Part shown: positions 38,523-50,150 of the stretch, piece by piece
Numbering within the stretch: the first letter of the stretch is position 1
Layout: the number at the start of each line of letters is the position of its first letter
Source of the DNA: Chrysomallon squamiferum
Taxonomy: Eukaryota; Mollusca; Gastropoda; Neomphalida; Peltospiridae
Direction: 5' to 3'
Assembly: GCA_012295275.1 (NCBI GenBank)
Contig: CM022665.1
Location: 38,902,795-38,962,794, forward strand
DNA length: 60,000 bases
Notes under the pieces: generated by a model
Told to the model about the DNA's origin: nothing
Seen by the model: only the letters and a program-made list of their open reading frames with translations
The model's database searches: none
Translations under genes and position numbers: made by a program

Positions 38523-38596
38523 CTTTTTCTTTTTCTTTTTCCTAAATAGTTTTGTTTTTGTTTTGTTTTGTTTTTGTGTTGGGTTGGGGTTGGGTT

Positions 38597-38631
<35 letters not shown>

Positions 38632-38951
38632 TATTATTTTTTTTTTTTTTTTCACTGTGGTTTATTTTGCAGTAAGAAAAAGTTGACGTTTTTCTCTTGC
38701 ATAGAGATGTCGTAGTTGTTTTTTGTTTTTTTTTGTTTTTATATTGATTTTGATTTTGATTTTTTTTATTATTCATCATTTTATAATTTTTTTTTTTATT
38801 TGGTGTTGTTTTTTTACATTATTATTATTATTTATTTATTTGTTTTTTTATTTATTCATTCATTCGTTCGTTTATTCATTTATTCTTTCATTCATTCATT
38901 TATTTATTTAATTAGTCATTCATTCATTCGTTCATTTATTCTTTCATTCAT

Positions 38952-38990
<39 letters not shown>

Positions 38991-39221
38991 TTTCTTAAAC
39001 TGTGATAATTTTATGTGTCTCGCAGTCTCTGTGTTTGTTATATTGTAATGTTATATGGAAAATATTTAAAATACTAGACGCCTAACATCTGGTTTTCTTT
39101 CTTAAACGGCGGAAATAATTTTGTTGTTTTCATCTTGTCAGTTTCAGACGATTGATTAATATTCATTCATTCAGTGGATCAATTTCTTTTTTCTTTTCTG
39201 GCAGTTTTGTTTTGTGTTCAA

Positions 39222-39260
<39 letters not shown>

Positions 39261-39999
39261 TTATTATTATCATCATCATATCATCATCATCATCAATATT
39301 AATTTTTTTATTGAATATTATTTAACCATTAGCGTAAGCGATGAATTAATTTAAGTTATAAAAAATTATTCATAATGAGAAATATTTTTTTTTTAAAATA
39401 TTAAACACGCCAGCCAAAATATGGTAGACGGTGAAAAACATAAACGGGCAACAACAAAAACAAAATAAATTAATAAAATAATAAAATCTTAATCGGAATA
39501 TAAATATGCTAACTTATGAATAATAAATAGTTTTTAATTTAATAGTCATTACATTTCCAAACCAAATAAATATTTTAAAATATTAATAAATTTAAGACGA
39601 TGGAGAATTAAAAAAAACAACAACATTTTAATACTTTTAACAAGTGGATGATAAGGATTTACGTGTTACTGATCTTAGCTGATCCTATTAATATAATTGT
39701 TAATGTAATACGCATAGATATTTGTTAATGATTCCTTCTTTTTTTTTTTTGAAATTATATTTCTGAAATTGAAATTAATATTACATAGTTTAGCATAGAA
39801 GTCAGTAAAGAAATCGACTTTTTTTTATGCCAATATATTACAAAATTCACTTATCAATGTTCACCAGCAACTGATTTTTTTACATAATCTGTTACAAACA
39901 ACTATTTAAAATAATATTAATAATAATAATAATAATAATAATAACAATAACAATAATAACAGCATCACTTAACATACAAAAACAGCTAAAAGGAAAGTT
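36281..39999. other. Intron 1 AT-rich DNA with microsatellites
   Basis: (AAT)n at 36,647-36,690; (ATT)/(ATC)n at 37,754-37,932 and on to 38,100; poly(T) runs with a GGGTTGGGGTTGGG insert at 38,491-38,652; (TTTA)/(ATTC) repeats at 38,820-38,993; (ATT)n at 39,224-39,258. A small unique island lies at 38,160-38,480. No exon recognised. Confidence 0.75.
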
Positions 40000-40745
40000 C
40001 ATAAAATGCAACACATTTTAATTAAATATTTGTTTGATGTATTTTTTATTCGTTTAATGATAGTAATATTTTGTTTAAATATTTATTTAATATAATTATC
40101 TATTTCACAGTTTAAATATTATTTTAATAAATACTTTATACAGAACAAAACACTTCATTTAAAATAAATACAGTTTAATTTTCCATAACACATTTAATTT
40201 ATATATCCGTTTAATGTATAATTTTTAATGTGGTCGTTGTATGTCTAACAATTGACTTAATGTATTGCAACACACATACGTAATTTAAATATCCCTCTAA
40301 TACAGTTGTATTTTATAGTAATATTCGCTCAGTGTATTATACCGCTTTGTGTTTTATTATACAGATCAACATGTTATGTTTAAATACTGATTAAATATAC
40401 TCTTTATTTTAATACTTGTTTAATTCGACTCAACACATTCTATTTTAATATTCGGTTAACTTTCAGAACCCACTTTATATACAGTTCTCTTAATATGACA
40501 CAGTACACATCATTTAAATAAACCCTTTAGGTATTACTAATATACTAGACAAATAAACACTGGACTCTTTAGTTACAGACAACAAACTACGTGTATTTAA
40601 ATATTCGATTAATTTAGTACAGTTTACTTTATTACTATATTCACTGTGGTAAATAAGACGCTGTTAAAATAATCGTTTAATGTGAAAGTAACAGACAACA
40701 CACTGTTTAAATAACCACGAAGTCGACAAAACAACATAATTTAAC
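40000..40745 (+). repeat. Degenerate minisatellite in intron 1, period ~45-55 bp
   Basis: Recurring ACACATTTAATTTAAATAT and TTCGTTTAATGT..ACAG elements, with ATTTAAATA anchors throughout and ACAGACAACA(A/C)ACT in the last two copies (about 40,577 and 40,692). At least a dozen diverged copies. Confidence 0.65.
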
Positions 40746-40780
40746 AGATGTGGCTCATAAAAACATTGACTAACTGGCAG

Positions 40781-40784
<4 letters not shown>

Positions 40785-40870
<86 letters not shown>
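40785..40870 (+). repeat. (CT)n microsatellite in intron 1
   Basis: About 43 uninterrupted CT units on the sense strand of nkx2-1. Confidence 0.95.
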
Positions 40871-40871
<1 letters not shown>

Positions 40872-40969
40872 AGTTTAACACGATCACCGGAGTATAAATT
40901 TCCTTAAAGACCCGTATTTCTTTTCTTTTCTTTCCTTCTTTTTTTTTTTTTTTTTTTTTTTTTTTTGAC

Positions 40970-41290
40970 AGACAGGTGCGTAATCCGAATTTAACTGGGC
41001 TGCCGTCCCGTTTCGATCAGCCCGTAACCCATGGCCACGCCGATAATTGTCGCGACCGTGTGATAAAATTAACGCAAGTCAGACTAACAATGGGATTAAG
41101 CGTATCTAAACAGGAACATCCTCTTAGCGTCCAGAAGTCACCCGAAACAAGGGATTAATATGATACATATTTAAACGAAATACGTTTCCGCATGAAAATA
41201 GGCTCGAGTAGTAGGAATTCGTGAAACTGTATAAAAGAGAATATAAATACGTAATCTTTTCGTGTTTGATTTCAGTATCAGAGTTACGTT
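40970..41290. promoter_or_regulatory. Candidate intronic enhancer of nkx2-1
   Basis: A GC-elevated island after a poly(T) run. Three TAATCC/GGATTA sites (40,981; 41,093; 41,152) fit Otx/Gsc/Pitx-type K50 homeodomains. AACAATGG, a Sox-type site (41,086-41,093), directly abuts one of them. Otx with Sox input would suit an anterior regulator such as nkx2-1, but this is inference. Confidence 0.4.
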
Positions 41291-43560
41291 ACGAAGGTAG
41301 ACGGAACAGAATGACTGTTAATGTAAAATAAGTAGTTACTATATAAGTACTTTTTGTATATGTTATTATTTTATTTTTCCATTTAAAATTAGGATTTTTA
41401 TTTTCTTAAATATATATGAAATTCGTTCGTATATTATTAATATTAAATTACTGCGTACTTAGAATTAGCTTTAAGTTATTATTTAAAATTATTCTACATA
41501 ATTAATTAATAAATAATAACCATTACCATAAAATATTGAATATTTATTAACTCTTGATTTATTTTTGCAATTTAAACATCGCTATAAAATACGGATAGTT
41601 TTTATTTATTTCTTAAACAAAACCAAAAAAATCTGAATTTTGTTTTCAAAACTATACAGACATGCTGGTAATAAATATTGCTTTTCACTAATCAAAGACA
41701 ATTCGTAAGAAATATAATAAAATTTTATTTCGCAATATTTTTTCGACTTTAATATAATTTATTAATAAAATATTGATACCAAAAAAAAACAAAAAACTAG
41801 CATTTATTTTTAAATATCATTTAATATATATTTTATTTTCATAATGTTTTATTATTAAATTCACCAAAATCAAGGACTTTAAAGAAATATATATAGTAAT
41901 GAAATATGTATCATTTAAACTGTAGTGTAATTTATTATTAAAATTACATTTAAGCGATTTAAAAATAAAATTTAAAATTTTCTTTTACAATATTATCTTT
42001 AAATGTAATTTTGAATTAAATGTTTCTTTGATGAAAAGCGACTACATCCACTTAATTAAACATATTCGATATTATTCGTTAAAACAAAGAAAAAGTATTA
42101 TCTCATTTTAATTTTTTAATTTTTTCTTTTCAAAACATTTGCTCATATTCAGCGTAACTGATATTTTTAATGAAGTAAATAAAATCATAATTAATTATAT
42201 CACTTTTATATTAATAATGATTGTTTTAAATGGTATTTAAATATATACTTTAATTAATACTCTCTTACTGTATTTTGTTTTACTCAGTTTTTGTACAATA
42301 AAAACATTAACAATAACAACAGCAGCAACAACAGTAACAACAACAACAACAACAACAATTATAATAATAATATCATTATTAGTATTATTATTATTATCAC
42401 AATAATAAAAAAAAAAAACAACAGTAACAATATCACCAACAACAACAATAACAATAAATAAATAAATAAATAAATAAATTAAGAGTAAACGTTTCTACTT
42501 GACTTTATCAACACAACACACAATATAACACATCTCTGTTAATTTTATTAATTATCGATAGTGATACTGTATTCCCACTGTGCACGGCAAAGCGTATGAC
42601 AAACACAACACAAATTATTTAATGTGCTAAGACGTCTTTCTCTGTCACAAAATACGTACTACATATTTCATTAAAAGGTTAACCGATACTGTGTAAAGTA
42701 AATGCTGTTGAAAGGGGTAAAAAAAAACAACATAAAAAGCTATTATGCCGCTGTGAAAAGGTTTCGTGTTAAACGTAAATGGATGTTTGTGAATTATAAA
42801 AGGATGTCTTCAACGCAAAATAAATTCTGTTTTCATATTTTTAGCTTCAGTGGGTTTCTTTTTATCTTTTTTTAATATATATTTTTTTTTAATTCATGTT
42901 ATAAAAATAACGTAATGAACGTTATTTAAAAAGAAAACATATTTGTACTTGCATATTGACGAATAATGTAATAACAAACAATTTATTTTCTAAATTTGTG
43001 TTTTCTTATTATTCATTTACGTACGTATGTTAGTATCTGTGCATTTGTTTTTCTTTGTTTATCCGTCCATCGGTACATCTCTGTCTATCTACCTATGTGT
43101 GTGTCTGTGTGTCTGTCTGTCTCTCTGTCTGTTACTGGACACATAGTGAGAATGAACACAGCATAAAGTATTACAGCACTACCAACATCCTTCTATCCAC
43201 ACATATATTTCTATATGTATGTATATCTTATATCTATCAATCTAATTATTCATCTATATATTTATCTATCTATCTACATATGGATGGATATCTCTCTTCA
43301 TCTATATATCTATCTATCTATCTGTTTAACTATCCTTCTGTCTCTCTATTTATCTATCTATCTACCTACCTACCTATCTGTTTATCTATGTATCTTTTGT
43401 TGGCCAAGGTTGTTGGACTGTTTATTATTATAACGTGGTTGTTTTAATCTTCTAACTTCGCAGCTCTAATCTTTGTTGATTTTGACGAGTATTAAATTTA
43501 TCAATGAATTCACATATCGATTGTCTTCCTTCTTTTCCTTTCGTCTTCATCTTCCTTCTT
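41291..43560. other. Intron 1 AT-rich DNA, no feature of note
   Basis: Mostly A/T with AAC/AAT repeats at 42,300-42,480 and TATC/TCTG-rich repeats at 43,070-43,395. No exon or conserved-looking island. Confidence 0.65.
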
Positions 43561-44089
43561 GATTTTCTTTTTTTTTTTTTTTTTTTTTAATAAAACTTTT
43601 TTACTTTTCCTACGAGAATTTGTTTGTAACATTATTCTTTTATGAGCATAAAAATTAAATAAAATAATTATTCAGTCGTGATAATATGATATTTATGAAA
43701 AAAAGAAAGAAAAAAAAAAGATGTATTATAATATTTATTCCAAAGAAGGAACAGAAATGCATGCAATTTTAATGCCGATCATACTGATTAAATATCATAA
43801 TAAAAATATTTTTTGGTTAAACATTACGATAAGAAAACATATTTCTTTATGCAGTTTATATAATTTTTATTTTATTGATCATTTAGCCTTTGTTCTCCTT
43901 GAGTGGTATGAAATGGATATTGGACTTAGAAAAAGCATTACCAATCTTAATGATAATTATCATAAAGGAATATAATTATTTGTTTTTAAAAAGTTCTTCA
44001 ACCATGAATAAACTTACTGAAAAAAATATGCAAATTAAGGTTTTAAAAATATTTATATTTAATCTGACCAATTCACAATGAAGATGGTA

Positions 44090-44310
44090 ATAATATTTTG
44101 TTTTGTATTTATGTGAACCATCCATCATAAAAACTCCAATATCCAATGAAATATTTGTATTTAAATAACCAAATCAATCGAGAATATGCTAGCGGATAAA
44201 AAGAAGAAGCAGATATAGTATTTGTATTTAAATGATCCATCCACCAAAAATATTCATGTGACGATAATGTAATATTTGTATTTAAATTAACCCATATATC
44301 TTCAAGATAC
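44090..44310 (+). repeat. Degenerate repeat in intron 1, period ~60-70 bp, 3-4 copies
   Basis: AATATTTGTATTTAAAT followed by an AACCATCCATC-like segment recurs near 44,104, 44,149, 44,219 and 44,270. Confidence 0.6.
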
Positions 44311-45355
44311 TTATATCAAAAACACGTACAACCTTATTTATGGTTGATGAGTCAAATTAATGCTAGATTTCCTAGATTTTGTGAACTCGTGTAATTATTT
44401 GAATTTGCGTAATCAGTCTGATAAACAGAAAATATCCTGAGGCACTTTGGTAAAATGGCCATTAACGATCATGTGCGCGTTCTGCCTTAGTCTGTTTTAA
44501 CTATTAAACTTAATTAACTGACTGAAAAATGAAAATCTCTAACAGTGATTATTAAATTAAACTTTTTGATGAAAAGAAGGATCTATTGAGGGCAGATATT
44601 GCTCGGAAATGTCATTTGGCTGCAACTGTTTAATGTTTTCTCGTCTTTAAAATATAAACTAAACGTATTTTTCAATAGTAATATAATTGTGTTTGCGGTT
44701 AATAATGACCAGTAAATTAGCAGATATGTTTAAAAATACAATAATTATTCTGTATTTTTAAAATATACTAACTGTTTTAGTGCGATGCAGTTAAAATTAA
44801 TTACATTAATACATCATTTTTAACTTTATATTTTTTATAAACCATTTTTTTTTTTTTTTTAACTAATCATTTTATATTGTTATTTCTTTTCACTTTTCCT
44901 TTTCGTATTTTTCTTACCTATTTTCATGAAAATTTATCCTCGAAATCTTCAACCCCAAAAATAACCACAACAAAATCTTCCCAATGTACTACTTGTTTAT
45001 TGAAGACATTCTCTGGCGATATTAACCACTCACTAAATACCAGACACAGTTTCATTCACGCTTGCCCTGTTAATCCGGATTAGTGTGAAACCGACGAAGA
45101 GATATCAGTCATTTATAATCGTTCTGATCTTTTGTTTGTGCTGTCAGTTTAAAGTGTTACCAGTGATCTTAGAGTGCAGAGAACTGAAGAATGAGTGTAT
45201 CATGAACTTCATAGTAATAAACACTGTAACATTTCATTTGTAACATTTGTAAATACATAATTCACGTATCCGTACAAAAACGTATTTTTTATATTGCATA
45301 TATTTAACCACTGACAAACATATATAATTACATCAGTACAAAGACAATACAATTT

Positions 45356-45373
45356 TATTATTATTATTATTAT

Positions 45374-45444
<71 letters not shown>
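45356..45444 (+). repeat. (TTA)n/(CTA)n compound microsatellite
   Basis: TTA units, then about 14 CTA units, then TTA again. Confidence 0.95.
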
Positions 45445-45446
<2 letters not shown>

Positions 45447-45829
45447 TCGTTTAATATAATACACATCACGCTATTTAAAAGTGACAAAAGACCCCTGTTT
45501 AACAAAGATGACTTTAAAAACTTGCTGACTGACTTGTGTCTCACTCTATTGTTTAAAAATAGCATTCAGAGTAAGCTTCCTTTAAACCTTGTATTCTTGT
45601 ATAACTGACAAGTATGTAATAAACACACACACACACGCACACACACACATATACATATATATATATATATATATATTTAAACTACAGTTTACAGTAACTG
45701 CACCTTATTTGCTTTAAAGATTCTCAACAAATTCTTAATAACTGTGTCAACACGGATCACCGTTATTGTAAATCCAGTTAATTTCTGCGCAGTGTGATAC
45801 CTCTGAAAGAAAGAAAGACACACGTCACC

Positions 45830-46020
45830 GAAGCTTCCACAAGCAAACACATATCTTAATTTCCTGTACCACCCCGCGAACTCGGACCTGTTCCAGCGCC
45901 GGAGACTTCATTTCCGATGAAGTGAAAGCGTGTTTTTGTTGGGAGAACAGCGATGGCTGAACGGGGCTGACTGTTTTGTTTATTGCGGCGGGGAAACGCG
46001 TCGGTTTCACCTTTATTTAA
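45830..46020. promoter_or_regulatory. Candidate intronic element upstream of exon 2
   Basis: The most GC-rich island of intron 1, about 0.7-0.85 kb before exon 2. It contains an inverted repeat CTTCAT..ATGAAG near 45,908 and the Fox-type sites GTGTTTTTG and TTGTTTATTG (45,977-45,986). Confidence 0.35.
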
Positions 46021-46127
46021 AAAATGTTTTAATAATTCACGATGGGATCAAAGAAATGGTCATTTTTCATTTCGCGGAAATGTAACGGAATCTGGAATTT
46101 TGAAACCCTGTTAGAGGATATGATGTG

Positions 46128-46130
<3 letters not shown>

Positions 46131-46219
<89 letters not shown>
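46131..46219 (+). repeat. (CT)n microsatellite in intron 1
   Basis: About 44 uninterrupted CT units on the sense strand, about 460 bp before exon 2. ATC/ATT repeats follow at 46,430-46,568. Confidence 0.95.
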
Positions 46220-46221
<2 letters not shown>

Positions 46222-46519
46222 AGATTCACCTATTTCATTCTAACACATTCGTAATCTCTCTCTCACTATCTATTTATTTGTCTGTGTATTCTTTCTTTCT
46301 CCGTCACTCCTTCATTTTCTGTGCTGGTTTGGATACGTTCGGTAATATCCCCGTACAAATAAATGTTCATACAAAGCAACATGCTTATACATCATTTAAA
46401 CTTACGTTATTATCAATATAAATAATATTTCAATAATGATAATGATGATGATGTTTATTATTACTATTATTTTCATCATCATCATCATCGTTATAATTAT
46501 TATTACATCATCATCATTA

Positions 46520-46572
<53 letters not shown>

Positions 46573-46682
46573 TAAACAGCATCTATTCGTAATGAACAAT
46601 ATTATAATTATATATACATTTGTTTTCTTATAATTTACATCATTTAAATGATTGAGTAAAAATATGTGTTTACGTTTTTCAG

Positions 46683-46843
46683 TTTCACGACTGGCTATGA
46701 ATCCCAGTTCTTGTGCTATGTCTTCTATGTCAATGTCTGGCGGTATGAACCCGGGTCTGGGGCTCGACCAGCATAACCCCCGGGGAATGCAGTTCCCCCT
46801 CACCCAGAGACGCAAGAGGCGCGTACTCTTTTCACAGGCTCAG
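46683..46843 (+). CDS. nkx2-1: nkx2-1 exon 2: linker and homeodomain residues 1-12
   Basis: Encodes a Met/Ser/Gly-rich linker (SRLAMNPSSCAMSSMSMSGG and following), then QRRKRRVLFSQAQ, the basic N-terminal arm and first helix start of the homeodomain (from 46,808). The acceptor is a pyrimidine tract ending CAG at 46,682. The donor is CAG|GTTTGT at 46,844, phase 0. The intron therefore falls inside the homeodomain, between Gln12 and Val13. The linker aligns loosely with the SGMNMSGMG region of vertebrate Nkx2-1, supporting the join. Confidence 0.92.
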
Positions 46844-48061
46844 GTTTGTGTGCGATTTTTATTTGATTTTTGTGTAATTTGTGATAAGTTTCTGTGCAGT
46901 TTGCAACTTTTTTGCGTATTATTTTATTAAATTTATATAAGATCTGCAATACGTTTGTATATTATTAATACATATGAGAATAGTATATAATACAAATTCG
47001 AATTTGAAGAAAAATAATTAATTTTCAGTTGATAAATAAATGTTATTAAAACAAATAAATATTTATTTAATTGTATAAATTAATATCTTTTCTATCTGTT
47101 CAAAAAAGCAAAACAAAACAAGAAGAATGTTAAGGGACTTTTATTGTCTTTAAAATTAATACAACTCAGTGTTTAATTTATTGCTTTAATAATAATGTGG
47201 CAAGTCACCTTTTTGAAAAAATACTAAAGTCAGCTGCATTTAATTTAATTTATCTCTTTATAATTTTGTTTTATTATGGAATTCATATCATATTTTAATT
47301 AACACTTAGCAAAAAAATATAATTTTTATTTTCATCTCTAAACAGTCATCTGAATTTTATTTTCAGTTTTATTTTATAACAATATATATAAGTAAATTAA
47401 TACAAATAAATGAACTGATCTTGAAGTAAAAAAAATCGATTTAGTCGTTTAATCATTAAACCAACGAACCAGTAAGTGAAGGCGCTTTTCATTTCGACAA
47501 ATAAATGACATTTGAAATTCTAGCGGTTTTCTAAACGTGACAAGAAAATGGATGTTTTCTTTAAATAAAACTGTTATTTACGAAAGCCGATGAAGCGTAC
47601 AAAATTCGAATTTGTTCAAAGACGTATTTGATTTTGGGACTCCCCAGAAATAAATTAATATCTATTTATAAATTGTTATTGCAGTTCGGTTTTGTTTCTT
47701 TGTTTGTTTGATATGGTTATTTCTTATCTTTAATTTTTTTTTTTTAGCTTTGTCATCCTACTAATAGTGCATTATTATGCTACCTCTTCTACTGATACTG
47801 CTACTATATCTACTCCTGTCACTATTACTACTCCTACTATTACTATTACTATCGCTACTACTATTATTATATTTTTTATATTATATCATACCATTCCCGA
47901 AAACTATATTATATTTAACGCTGGCAATTACTGTCTTACAACCTGTACTCGAGTATATATGATACGGCAGTAGAAATTCGATGTTCTCAAAGTTTGCCTT
48001 ATCTTCATAACATTTCATTCTGGGTTCTGTCGTTATTTATTTATTTATTTATTTATTTTAG
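46844..48061 (+). other. nkx2-1: nkx2-1 intron 2 (1.2 kb)
   Basis: Phase-0 intron interrupting the homeodomain. It is AT-rich, with ACT/ATT-type trinucleotide sequence at 47,775-47,875 and a (TTTA)n tract running into the TTTTAG acceptor at 48,052-48,061. The long T/A-rich tract serves as the polypyrimidine stretch. No gene or conserved island stands out. Confidence 0.9.
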
Positions 48062-48739
48062 GTATACGAACTAGAAAGACGATTCAAACAACAAAAGTAT
48101 TTGTCGGCACCAGAACGGGAGCATTTGTCAAGCATGATAAACCTGACACCGACGCAGGTGAAAATTTGGTTCCAAAATCATCGCTATAAGTGTAAACGGC
48201 AGCAGAAGGACAAAGAAAAGATGGATCAGACGTCGAAGGAACCTCACGACTCTCAGAGTCAGCGACAGTCTCAAAACTCATCCGGGTCCTCGCAGAGCTC
48301 CCAGCAGAGCTCAAATTCGCAACAGACCGGCAGTAACAACTCTTCTCCTCGCAGAGTTGCCGTGCCCGTGCTTGTGAAGGACGGCAAACCGTGTTCAAAC
48401 TCCAACGGAGGTGAAACGGGTTCGGGAGCAGGGAGTCAGCAAGTGCAAGCGTCGTCTGCTCACCATTTGGGGACGCAGGCGTCGGCGCAGCAGCAGCACG
48501 TGCAGAATTCTATTCACTCCTCGTGCGCCGTGTCGTCTGCCAAGAATCTTGTTCATTCCAATTCGCTGGGATCTCCGACACTGTCGGAAATTTCCGGAAC
48601 GTTATCTCAGAACTCCTCGTCTCACAGCAGCATGAACAATCACTCAGGGCTACACCACAGCCTTGGATACCCCTCGGCCAGTATGAATGGAACCTCCCTT
48701 ACCTCATCCCCATATCTGCTCAATGGACGCACATGGTAA
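48062..48739 (+). CDS. nkx2-1: nkx2-1 exon 3: homeodomain residues 13-60, NK2-specific domain, C-terminus
   Basis: Begins [20 protein letters not shown] and contains helix 3 with [13 protein letters not shown]. Asn51 and the NK2-class hallmark Tyr54 are present, and position 56 is Cys where human TTF-1 has Met. A Ser/Gln-rich linker leads to the NK2-specific domain [17 protein letters not shown] (48,344-48,394). A Ser/His/Asn-rich tail ends in YLLNGRTW, like the vertebrate YGRTW terminus. TAA is at 48,737. The homeodomain recognises CAAG-type sites (family knowledge). The full protein from 34,825 is 395 residues, against 371 in human TTF-1. Orthology to Nkx2-1/scarecrow rather than Nkx2-2 or Nkx2-5 rests on the N-terminus, the PDPRF motif and the C-terminus. 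Confidence 0.95.
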   Translation, partial: VYELERRFKQQKYLSAPEREHLSSMINLTPTQVKIWFQNHRYKCKRQQKDKEKMDQTSKEPHDSQSQRQSQNSSGSSQSSQQSSNSQQTGSNNSSPRRVAVPVLVKDGKPCSNSNGGETGSGAGSQQVQASSAHHLGTQASAQQQHVQNSIHSSCAVSSAKNLVHSNSLGSPTLSEISGTLSQNSSSHSSMNNHSGLHHSLGYPSASMNGTSLTSSPYLLNGRTW

Positions 48740-49110
48740 CAGGTTCCTCCACGTTATTCAATCATATTCAGACAAATTATTTTAATGGTGCATTTTTCTG
48801 GACGTGTATAAACAAAAAGAAACCCCCAAAAACTAAAAACAAAACATAATATGGTTCGTGTAACATTTTTTTTTAACAGTTTTGTGTCTCCTGTTCCTTG
48901 GGTCAAAATGTTTGACAAACATAAACTAAGAGAACATGGTTTTGGTATAAACTGAAACAAAGAGAGCGTGGTTTTGGTGTAAACTGAAATTGGGAGATGG
49001 CGGTTTTGATATTACATTTCATCTTTATGTAATACGTACTTTTACCAGATGAAATGTGTATCTTCGCGCTCCTAAAAGTATCGATATTGATTCTGTTTCA
49101 AAAATAAATA
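48740..49110 (+). other. nkx2-1: nkx2-1 probable 3' UTR
   Basis: AT-rich non-repetitive sequence after the stop. The first consensus AATAAA on this strand is at 49,103-49,108. A near-direct repeat (AACATGGTTTTGGTATAAACTGAAA and GCGTGGTTTTGGTGTAAACTGAAA type, each given only in part here) lies at about 48,933-48,990. The true 3' end is unknown. Confidence 0.4.
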
Positions 49111-49576
49111 TTGATATTACTGCTTTTAGATCTTTGCTTATTATAGAGTAAGTTCATACTGTTATTGAAAAATATATATATATATATATATATATACGTG
49201 GACAATTGTATTTAATTTATAATGCATATCCATTCTTTATTAGGGCATCTGTGGTTTGTGATTTCTGTTCTACAGTTTATTCATTTTAAAATCAAATAAT
49301 GTATTAATAATTGCAAAAAGTGCATTAATTTCATTATAAATATTTATCTTTCTAAAATTATATTCATGCTAATTCATAACATACATTAATAAGTATTTAT
49401 ACGCTATCAGTACTTTTAAGTTTGTTTTTATAAGTCATGTAAGTCACTATTTTTAAGCGAGACCTAATTTTATGTGACATTACGAAGTTAAACTCTTAAA
49501 CTAACTGCATAACTTATTCTTTTATTTTTATAGAATATAATAATAATAATAGTAATAATAATGATAATATATATAC

Positions 49577-49624
<48 letters not shown>

Positions 49625-50150
49625 GTTATTATTTATTATAAAAAATTAAGCATTACTTGTAACAAATATTTAATCAGATATTTAAATGTAATTTGTACTT
49701 TAGCTGATTGCCTACGAATTAGACATAATAACAATAATTATAATGACAGCTAAGATAGACGAAAATGAAATTTTATCCAAATATAAATTCTGCGATTCGT
49801 TTATGAGCATGAAAATACGTTTACTGACTTTACTATTTATTTATTTATTTATTTTATTTTATTTTATTTTATTTTATTTTATTTTATTTTATTTCGCCCT
49901 TAAAAATAATAATATAATTCGATCATTAAAGTAAAGGTTAGTTTTAGTGGGGTTTTTTGATAATTTATATATTTTATTTTTTTATTATTATTTTTATTTT
50001 TTTTAACTATTACTTTGCGGTCAAGATCTCAAGCACATCGCTTGACAAGCTATAACAGAATCGAGTTTACATTGCACATATTGATTCCGATTAATTCGCT
50101 TCTCTCTCAGCTATACAGTGTTTTATTCTCAGACATGTAGAAATTCCACT
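49111..50150. other. AT-rich DNA downstream of nkx2-1
   Basis: (TA)n at about 49,172-49,194, (ATT)n at 49,580-49,627 and (TTTTA)n at 49,850-49,893. No gene recognised. Confidence 0.7.

Larger units (their letters stand above)
35174..46682 (+). other. nkx2-1: nkx2-1 intron 1 (11.5 kb)
   Basis: Phase-1 intron from GTAAGT at 35,174 to TTTTTCAG at 46,682. Joining the exons restores the frame: GCG T|TT TCA CGA gives Ala-Phe-Ser-Arg, matching the vertebrate residues after DPRF. The intron is mostly AT-rich. It holds three degenerate minisatellites, several microsatellites, and islands at 40,970-41,290 and 45,830-46,020 that are candidate enhancers. I see no other gene inside it. Confidence 0.9.

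Noticed and set aside
38575-38600. GGGTTGGGGTTGGG resembling telomeric or G-quadruplex sequence
   Set aside because: Only three G runs, and it is embedded in degenerate poly(T). Not a telomere array or a canonical quadruplex.
48084-48398. Minus-strand 104-codon ORF over nkx2-1 exon 3
   Set aside because: Antisense shadow of the homeobox and Ser/Gln-rich coding sequence.
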